In this document: piece after piece, positions 58,224 through 64,000 of the stretch
How positions within the stretch are numbered: position 1 is the stretch's first letter
Layout: every line of letters starts with the position of its first letter
Assembly: GCF_020165495.1 (NCBI RefSeq)
Contig: NZ_JAIUIE010000001.1
Coordinates: 1,116,001 to 1,180,000, forward strand
From: Mesorhizobium sp. BR1-1-16
GTDB lineage: Bacteria; Pseudomonadota; Alphaproteobacteria; Rhizobiales; Kaistiaceae
Length of the DNA stretch: 64,000 nucleotides
Direction of reading: 5' to 3'
Made by a program: the position numbers and the translations under genes
Notes under the pieces: model-generated
Databases searched by the model: none
What the model was told of the DNA's origin: nothing
The model's input: only the letters and a program-made list of their open reading frames with translations

Positions 58224-59168
58224 ATGACGACGCGTCTGATCATTGATACCGACACGGCTGGCGATGACTGCTTTTCGTTGCTGCTGGGCCTTCGCCATCC
58301 TGCCGCGCGTCTCGAGGCGGTGACGATCTGCAACGGCAATGTCGCCTTCGACCAGCAGGTCGAGAACGCGCTCCATACCATCGAGGCCGCCGGCCGGGGC
58401 GGGGAGGTGCCGGTCTATCTCGGCAGTGCCCGCCCGCTGATGGGGCGCTGGGAGGCGGCAAGCTTCCATGGCTCGAACGGCATGAGCGAAATGGTGTTCG
58501 CCCCGGCAAAGCAGCGGCCTGAAGCCAAGCACGCCATCGACGCGATCATCGACCTCGTGATGGCCAATCCCGGCGAGATCTCGATCGTCGCGCAGGCGCC
58601 GCTCACCAATATCGCGCTCGCCTTCCTCAAGGAGCCCCGTATCGCCAAGGCGCTGAAGCATCTGTGGATCATGGGTGGCACCGACAACGCTGTCGGCAAT
58701 GTGACGCCTGCGGCGGAGTTCAATTTCTACGTCGATCCGGAAGCGGCGAAGATCGTGTTTGGCGCGGGTTTCAACATCACCTTGTCGACGTGGACGCTGA
58801 CCTTGAATTCTGGCTCCATCGATGCCGAAGCGGTCGGGCGCATCGAAGCGCTCGGCACCCCGCTTTCGAAGTTCTTCATGGACGTGACCGAAACACCGCG
58901 CCGCGTTGCTTTCGCACGCTATGGCAGCACAATCTCGACGCATCCGGACTCGCTCACCTGCGCCATGGCGATCGATGAGAGCCTGATCCTCGAAAGCGCC
59001 GATGCCGTCGTCGATGTCGAAGTCGGCGGCGAGACGACACGTGGATGGTCGAGCGTGCATCCGCCACGCCTTGTCGAGCGCTGGGCGGACCGCGACGCCA
59101 ACGCACGGGTCGTCAGGCGCGCCGACACCGCGGCCTTCACGGAAATGCTCCTCCAGGTGCTGAAATGA
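58224..59168 (+). CDS. Nucleoside hydrolase family protein
   Basis: 314 aa. The Ca-binding start is IIDTDTAGDDCFSLL (Asp8, 10, 14, 15), with VAQAPLTNIALAFL, IMGGTDNAVGNVTPAAEFNF and YVDPEAAKIV following. As in the copy at 19437-20396, the residue before the C-terminal Asp (Asp242) is Pro241 instead of the classical His, though a His precedes it at 240. The gene overlaps the monooxygenase gene by four bases. Cleavage of an N-glycoside in the cytoplasm is the likely role. Confidence 0.87.
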   Translation: MTTRLIIDTDTAGDDCFSLLLGLRHPAARLEAVTICNGNVAFDQQVENALHTIEAAGRGGEVPVYLGSARPLMGRWEAASFHGSNGMSEMVFAPAKQRPEAKHAIDAIIDLVMANPGEISIVAQAPLTNIALAFLKEPRIAKALKHLWIMGGTDNAVGNVTPAAEFNFYVDPEAAKIVFGAGFNITLSTWTLTLNSGSIDAEAVGRIEALGTPLSKFFMDVTETPRRVAFARYGSTISTHPDSLTCAMAIDESLILESADAVVDVEVGGETTRGWSSVHPPRLVERWADRDANARVVRRADTAAFTEMLLQVLK

Positions 59169-60460
59169 TGAAGCGCCAGATGCATCTCGGCCTGTTCATT
59201 CTCGGCACTGGCAGCCATGTCGCAGGCTGGCGGTATCCCGGGGCCTTCGACAGTTTCCAGGATTTCGCGGCAATCCAGGAGATCGGCCGCAGCGCCGAGC
59301 GCGGCAAGTTCGACCTCATCTTCATGGGCGACAATCTCTATGCCGATCCGGCGGCCCACCCGTCCTATACGCTGCGGCTCGAGCCGATGACGATGTTGTC
59401 GGCGCTGGCCATGACGACGAGCCATATCGGCCTTGGCGCGACCGCATCGACCACCTATGGCGATCCATGGTCGACCGCGCGGGCGTTCGCCTCGCTGGAC
59501 CATATTTCAAACGGGCGTGCCGCCTGGAACGCCGTCACCACCTCGAATGCGGCTTCGGGCGCCAATTTTGGCCGCGCCCATCCCGATCACAGCCTCCGCT
59601 ACGAGATCGCCGAGGAATTCGTCTCGACGGTGAAGGGGTTGTGGGACTGCTGGGCTGACGACGCCATTGTGAAGGACCGCGAAACAGGCCTCTATATCGA
59701 TCCGGCCAAGGTCCGGACGCTTGACCATGACGGGCCTTATTTCAAGGTGAAGGGTCCGCTCAATATCGGCCGCTCGCCGCAGGGACAGCCGGTCGTGCTG
59801 CAGGCGGGTGGCTCTGCCCCGGGCCAGAGACTGGCAGCGCGCACCGCCGATGTGGTCTTCTCCGTCGTTCAGGATTTCGACGAAGCCAAGGCGCAATACA
59901 CATCGTTCAAGTCGCTGCTGCCGGGTTTCGGCCGTGGGGCGGATGCGGTGACGATGCTGCCGGGCGTCATGCCTGTGGTCGGCCGGACTGACCGCGAGGC
60001 TTTCGACAAGCTGAAGACGCTGCAGAGTTTCGTCTCGTCGACCAATGCGCTCGCGATGCTCTCCGATCGGCTCGGCACCGATATGAGCGCTTATGACCTC
60101 GATGGTCCCGTGCCGGATCTCGGCGAAAACGACGCCTATCATGCCTTCGCCAAGGTGATGCTTGCCAAGGCGCGGCGGGAAAACATGACGCTCCGCGATC
60201 TCTACAACCTGACGGCTGCGGCGCGCGGCCACTGGGTGCTGGCCGGTTCGGCCGAGACGGTGGCCGACACGCTGCAATACTGGTTCGAGAACAGCGCCGC
60301 CGACGGGTTCAACGTAATGCCGCCTTATTTCCCCGCCGGCCTCGACGACTTCGTCGATCTGGTGGTACCGATCCTGCAGGAACGAGGCCTCTTCCGCGCC
60401 GACTACGAAGGGACCACCCTGCGCGATCATTTGGGACTCGATCGCCCGGAGCGGCCGTGA
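59165..60460 (+). CDS. LLM-class flavin monooxygenase, NtaA/SnaA/DszA family
   Basis: 431 aa, bacterial-luciferase-like TIM barrel. Signatures are HLGLFILGTGSHVAGWRYPGA, FDLIFMGDNLYADP, GLGATASTTYGDPWSTARAF, ISNGRAAWNAVTTSN and QPVVLQAGGSAPGQRLAA. These enzymes use free FMNH2 and O2 to cleave C-N, C-S or related bonds; the riboflavin hydrolase RcaE is, as I recall, of this class. No flavin reductase is in this operon; the HpaC-like one at 40.3 kb might serve. ATG 59165 overlaps the upstream stop. Confidence 0.92.
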   Translation: MMKRQMHLGLFILGTGSHVAGWRYPGAFDSFQDFAAIQEIGRSAERGKFDLIFMGDNLYADPAAHPSYTLRLEPMTMLSALAMTTSHIGLGATASTTYGDPWSTARAFASLDHISNGRAAWNAVTTSNAASGANFGRAHPDHSLRYEIAEEFVSTVKGLWDCWADDAIVKDRETGLYIDPAKVRTLDHDGPYFKVKGPLNIGRSPQGQPVVLQAGGSAPGQRLAARTADVVFSVVQDFDEAKAQYTSFKSLLPGFGRGADAVTMLPGVMPVVGRTDREAFDKLKTLQSFVSSTNALAMLSDRLGTDMSAYDLDGPVPDLGENDAYHAFAKVMLAKARRENMTLRDLYNLTAAARGHWVLAGSAETVADTLQYWFENSAADGFNVMPPYFPAGLDDFVDLVVPILQERGLFRADYEGTTLRDHLGLDRPERP

Positions 60461-61962
60461 TGACCGATAAAGACCTGATGCTCTCAGGCAGCATGCTGCA
60501 TATCGGCGGGGAATGGCGCGTCGCTTCCGGCACCGGCCGTATCGAAGTGGCGAGCCCGGCGAGCCGAGAAGTCTTCGGCGCCGTCCCGATCGGAGATGCA
60601 GCCGATGTCGCTGCGGCTGTGGCGGCAGCGGAAGCCGCCGGACCGCAATGGGCAGCGCTCGATGCGCTCGACCGCGGGCGGCACCTTCGCGCCATCGCCG
60701 AGATCGTGCGCCAGCGCATGGGCGAACTGGCGACGCTCGAATCCGCCATCACTGGCCGCGCGATCCGCGAGATGCGGGCGCAGATGAGCCGCATTCCCGA
60801 ATGGCTCGACTATTTCGGAGGCATCGCAGCCGGGCTCGAGGCGGAATCAAACCGTCTGCGCGGCGGCTTCCTCGCCTATACGGCCTATGAACCGCACGGT
60901 GTTTGCGCGCTGCTGACCCCGTGGAACCATCCGATCCTGATCCTGGTCAAGAAGCTCGCCGCGGCTCTCGCAGCAGGTAACACCGTCGTTATCAAGCCGT
61001 CCGAACTCGCGCCTGCGACGCCGCTGATGTTCTCTGCCTGGTGCACCGAAGCGGGGTTGCCGGCCGGTGTCGTCAACGTCGTCACCGGCGACGGCTCCAC
61101 CGGTGCGTTGGTCTGCGCCGCGCCCGAGGTCAGGCATATCGACCTGACCGGCGGCACGGCCACGGGCCGCAAGGTGGCTGCGGCGGCGGCGGAGCGGCTG
61201 GTTCCCTGCACGCTGGAACTCGGCGGCAAGACGCCGGTGGCGATCTTCGCGGACACCGATATCGAACAGGCGGCGGCCGGCGCCGCCTTTGCGGCCTTTG
61301 TCGCGGCGGGCCAGACCTGCGTCTCGGCGAGCCGTTTCATCGTCGAGGACAGCATTCACGATGCGTTCGTTGCGGCGTTTGCCAGGCGGGCGAGGGCGCT
61401 TCGCCTCGGCGACCCCGCCGATCCAGCGACGGATATGGGTCCCGTGATCTCGGCGGCCGCGCAGGCGCGCTGTCTCGGTCATATCGACGGCGCGGCGAAG
61501 GCCGGCGCACGGTGCGTCGCCGGTGGTGACGTGCCGGACTTACCGGAACCGTTTCATGGCGGCTTCTATGTCGAACCGACAATCTTCGACGGCGTCAAGC
61601 CAGACATGGCGCTGTTCCGCGAAGAGGTGTTCGGTCCGGTCGCCTCGGTCACGGCGTTTTCGGATGAAGCCGAGGCTCTGAGCCTTGCCAATGACTCGCC
61701 CTATGCGCTGGGGGCATCCGTCTGGACGCGCGACGTTGCGCGCGCACACCGCGTTGCAGGACGAATCCGCGCCGGCATGGTGTGGGTCAACGATCATCAC
61801 AAGAATGATCCGCGCTCGATCTGGGGCGGCTTCGGCGACAGCGGCTATGGCCGGGAGAATGGGTGGGATGCGCTTAAAAGCTACCAGCGCAAGCGCAACG
61901 TGGTCGTGAGCACGGCTACCGGCTTTGACGATTGGTTTGCCGGCGGCAAGCGCTACGGATGA
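60460..61962 (+). CDS. Aldehyde dehydrogenase (NAD(P)-dependent)
   Basis: 500 aa. It has LTPWNHPILILVKKLAAALAAG, IDLTGGTATGRKVA, catalytic Glu in LELGGKTPVAIF, catalytic Cys in AGQTCVSASRFIV and EVFGPVASVTAFSDEAE. ATG 60460 shares one base with the monooxygenase stop (GTG 60457 is the alternative). It probably oxidises an aldehyde released by the preceding steps. It is not a close duplicate of the enzyme at 28135-29574. Confidence 0.93.
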   Translation: MTDKDLMLSGSMLHIGGEWRVASGTGRIEVASPASREVFGAVPIGDAADVAAAVAAAEAAGPQWAALDALDRGRHLRAIAEIVRQRMGELATLESAITGRAIREMRAQMSRIPEWLDYFGGIAAGLEAESNRLRGGFLAYTAYEPHGVCALLTPWNHPILILVKKLAAALAAGNTVVIKPSELAPATPLMFSAWCTEAGLPAGVVNVVTGDGSTGALVCAAPEVRHIDLTGGTATGRKVAAAAAERLVPCTLELGGKTPVAIFADTDIEQAAAGAAFAAFVAAGQTCVSASRFIVEDSIHDAFVAAFARRARALRLGDPADPATDMGPVISAAAQARCLGHIDGAAKAGARCVAGGDVPDLPEPFHGGFYVEPTIFDGVKPDMALFREEVFGPVASVTAFSDEAEALSLANDSPYALGASVWTRDVARAHRVAGRIRAGMVWVNDHHKNDPRSIWGGFGDSGYGRENGWDALKSYQRKRNVVVSTATGFDDWFAGGKRYG

Positions 61963-62903
61963 ACGAGGCCGATATGAAGACGATCCGCATCCGCCTGCTC
62001 TGGCATCCGCAGCCGCAATTCGCCGGCTATCTCATCGCCGAACATGAGGGGCTCGGCCTCGATGCGGGCGTCGATATCCGCTGCGTCCCGCTCGATTTTG
62101 CCAAGGGGCCGATCGCAGCCGTGCTCGACGGCGACGTATCCTTCGCGGTGGCAAGCCCGGCACACATGATGGAGAGCGGCCGAGCCGATGAACTGGTCTT
62201 CCTGCTCACGATCCAGCAGGCTTCCTCGCTCGTCTATCCCGCCCGCCGCAGCCTCGGCATCGAACGGCCGCGCGATCTGGCCGGGCGGCGTCTCGGTGTC
62301 TGGCCCGGCCGCGAGGATCTCGAGCTCACATGGATGCTGTATCGCGCCGGCCTCGCGCCCGACGATTATGAGCGCGTAGCGGTCAATGACACCGTTTCGG
62401 CCATGCTGGATGGCAAGGTCGACTGCGCGCAGATGACGACCTATCACGAGATCCATCATCTCGAACACGCGGCCGGAACCCTCGACGATTTCATCATTTT
62501 CCGCGCCGCCGATTATGGAGCGTCGCTGCTGAAGGATGGGCTCGTGGCACGGCGCGATTTCGTGGAAGCCAATCCGGAGGCAACGCAGAGCGTCGTCAAT
62601 GCCGTGCTCGCCGGCTGGACCAAGGCGTTCCATGATCTCGACGCCGCGATCTCGCTGACCGTTCGCCTCAGGCCGGACATGACGCGACTGGAGCAGGAAG
62701 GGCAGCTCGCCGAGATAAGAGCCCTGGCCCTTGCCGGAGCGACGCTTTCGGAAGGCCTCGGCTATCCAGACCCTCGCCATATGGAACAGGCACTCCGCGC
62801 CGTCGCTGAAATCGAGGGCCATGCCGCGCCAGCCGATCCGGATCTCGTCGATACGCGCTTCTGGGCAGCGGCCCCCGAAGCCGTGCGGAGCCGGGTATGG
62901 TGA
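61959..62903 (+). CDS. NMT1/THI5-like binding-protein-fold protein without signal peptide
   Basis: About 314 aa. RIRLLWHPQPQFAGYLIAEHEG then VSFAVASPAHMMESGRADELVFLL and RDLAGRRLGVWPG follow the NMT1/THI5 periplasmic-binding fold, but the N-terminus (MNEADMKTIRIRLLW) has no export signal. It may be a cytoplasmic ligand-binding protein or an enzyme, as the yeast THI5 and Pht5 relatives are. ATG 61959 overlaps the upstream stop; ATG 61974, with CGAGG before it, is an alternative. It overlaps the FAD oxidoreductase gene. Confidence 0.85.
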   Translation: MNEADMKTIRIRLLWHPQPQFAGYLIAEHEGLGLDAGVDIRCVPLDFAKGPIAAVLDGDVSFAVASPAHMMESGRADELVFLLTIQQASSLVYPARRSLGIERPRDLAGRRLGVWPGREDLELTWMLYRAGLAPDDYERVAVNDTVSAMLDGKVDCAQMTTYHEIHHLEHAAGTLDDFIIFRAADYGASLLKDGLVARRDFVEANPEATQSVVNAVLAGWTKAFHDLDAAISLTVRLRPDMTRLEQEGQLAEIRALALAGATLSEGLGYPDPRHMEQALRAVAEIEGHAAPADPDLVDTRFWAAAPEAVRSRVW

Positions 62904-64000
62904 AACGCGCCGACGTTATCGTGGTCGGCGCTGGCGTGGTGGGTGCCGCGATCGCCGCGCTGCTCGGCAGGCGCGGGCGCCGTGTGCTCGTGATCGAGCA
63001 AGGCGTGCCGGGCGGCGCGGTTTCCGGTGCAAGCCTTGCCTGCATCGGCACGCATATGATGGACGAGGAAGAACTGCCGCTGCTCGCCTGGTGTTGCAAT
63101 GTCTGGGCCGAGCTCAATCGCCGCGCGCCGCGTTTCGAATATCAGCGCTGCGGACAGCTCCGCTTCCTGAAGCATGAGGGCGAGCGGCGTTCGGCCGAGG
63201 CCTGGATCGATATCGAGCGCGCTGCGGGGCTGCGGCCCGAAATGCTTGATCCAGAAGCGGTGCGGCGGATCGAGCCCGTGCTGACCGGCCCCATCGTGGC
63301 CGCGACATGGTCGCCGGATTCAGCCGTGGTGAACCCGTTTCTCGCCGTGCGGACGCTGATGGATGCCGCACGGGCCGGTGCAGGCGAAATCCTTTCGGGC
63401 GCGATGGCGACCGCGCTCGTGACGCGGGGCGGACGCATTGCAGGTGTCGAGACGTCAGTCGGGCGCTTCGAGGCCAGCATTGTCGTCATCGCGGGCGGTC
63501 CATGGACCCAGAATCTGGCTGCGACTGCCGATGTGGAACTTCCCATCGTGCCACGAAAGGCCCAGTGCCTCGCCACGGTCGGAACCGATCCCGTCATCCG
63601 TACGGTCGTCGGTGCCTGCAAGGCCGAGGGCGGGGTCGACGCCGGCTATACGCAGATCCAGCAGGCCGCAAGCGGTCAGGTCCTCTTCAACACCGTGCTC
63701 GAAGGCGGGGTGACGGCCATGGGCAGCCCCGATGTGTTGCCGGAAGTCGACCGGACCTTCGTGCACGATTCCGTCGCGACGCTGCTTTACCTCTTTCCCG
63801 GGCTCGCCCAGCTCGAACTGCTTCGCTCCTGGGTCCGCTACGAGGCGGTAACGCCGGATGATCGGTTCCTGACCGGTCCGGCCGGACCCGACGGGTTGTT
63901 CATCGCGGCCGGCGATGGCGGCACCGGCTTCGTGCGGTCCTTCGGCATGGCCCGGATCATCGCGGACCGCATCGACGGCAGACTGCCGCCCTTCCGGGAT
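62897..64000 (+). CDS. FAD-dependent amine/amino-acid oxidoreductase (DAO family), 3' partial
   Basis: The frame opens at ATG 62897, overlapping the previous stop, and runs without a stop to the window end (about 368 codons). The FAD-binding start is ADVIVVGAGVVGAAIAALLG followed by VLVIEQG; later it has SPDSAVVNPFLAVRTLMDAA and IVVIAGGPWTQNLA, and near the edge AAGDGGTGFVRSFGMARIIAD. This is the D-amino-acid/sarcosine/glycine oxidase (DAO) layout. It is probably nearly complete. It would oxidise an amine product of this locus, giving an imine or aldehyde. Confidence 0.88.
   Translation, partial: MVKRADVIVVGAGVVGAAIAALLGRRGRRVLVIEQGVPGGAVSGASLACIGTHMMDEEELPLLAWCCNVWAELNRRAPRFEYQRCGQLRFLKHEGERRSAEAWIDIERAAGLRPEMLDPEAVRRIEPVLTGPIVAATWSPDSAVVNPFLAVRTLMDAARAGAGEILSGAMATALVTRGGRIAGVETSVGRFEASIVVIAGGPWTQNLAATADVELPIVPRKAQCLATVGTDPVIRTVVGACKAEGGVDAGYTQIQQAASGQVLFNTVLEGGVTAMGSPDVLPEVDRTFVHDSVATLLYLFPGLAQLELLRSWVRYEAVTPDDRFLTGPAGPDGLFIAAGDGGTGFVRSFGMARIIADRIDGRLPPFRD

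Overview
This window looks like chromosomal DNA of an alphaproteobacterium, most likely order Hyphomicrobiales (Rhizobiales). The evidence is high GC content, densely packed operons with many ATGA start/stop overlaps, many ABC importers, and a nadABC operon preceded by a Nudix-fold regulator with its operators, an arrangement I associate with this order. I cannot name the genus with confidence. I saw no tRNA, rRNA, CRISPR array, insertion sequence or phage gene.

Layout. (1) 1-7.2 kb: the tail of an amidase, then a complete peptide/opine-type ABC importer (binding protein, two permeases, double ATPase) and an M20 amidohydrolase; a YjbQ-family gene lies convergent to it. (2) 7.4-14.1 kb: a glycogen-debranching-type glucosidase, then a NadQ/NrtR-like regulator and nadA-nadB-nadC with two tandem palindromic operators in front of nadA. 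(3) 14.3-18.7 kb: an AcrAB/MexAB-type RND efflux pair ending at a strong bidirectional terminator.

(4) 18.7-38.1 kb, minus strand: a long accessory catabolic region. It holds an orphan ECF S component, a nucleoside hydrolase, an aldo/keto reductase, an old-yellow-enzyme reductase, a thiamine-pyrimidine-like (NMT1/THI5) ABC importer with a fused double permease, a VOC protein, an 8-oxoguanine-deaminase-like enzyme, and an acetylpolyamine/aminotransferase/aldehyde dehydrogenase set. Further upstream are an AraC regulator, a phthalate-decarboxylase-like protein, a protein with the archaeosine-synthase (ArcS) core motif, a flavin monooxygenase, and a CobW GTPase with a small partner. (5) 38.2-49.6 kb: a GFA-family gene (plus strand), then a minus-strand run in which a complete ECF importer (S, T, A, A') and a PPC/DUF296 protein precede an HpaB-type flavin monooxygenase, its flavin reductase, and a set of amide/ring hydrolases (amidase, two polysaccharide-deacetylase-fold proteins, an amidohydrolase) plus an Asp/Glu-racemase-superfamily protein.

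(6) 49.8-64 kb: a GntR/FCD-regulated locus with a second NMT1-like ABC importer and a class II aldolase on the minus strand. Divergent from it are an amidase, a bicupin, a second nucleoside hydrolase, an NtaA/DszA-type monooxygenase, an aldehyde dehydrogenase, a leaderless binding-protein-like gene and a FAD amine oxidase that runs off the window.

Regions 4-6 share a recurring theme: import of a small heteroaromatic or nucleoside-like compound, flavin-dependent oxygenation, ring or amide hydrolysis, and aldehyde oxidation. My inference is that they form one or more uncharacterised catabolic pathways for N-heterocycles (purine, pyrimidine, flavin or related rings). The ArcS-motif protein and the ECF/HpaB/hydrolase operon are the most unusual parts.
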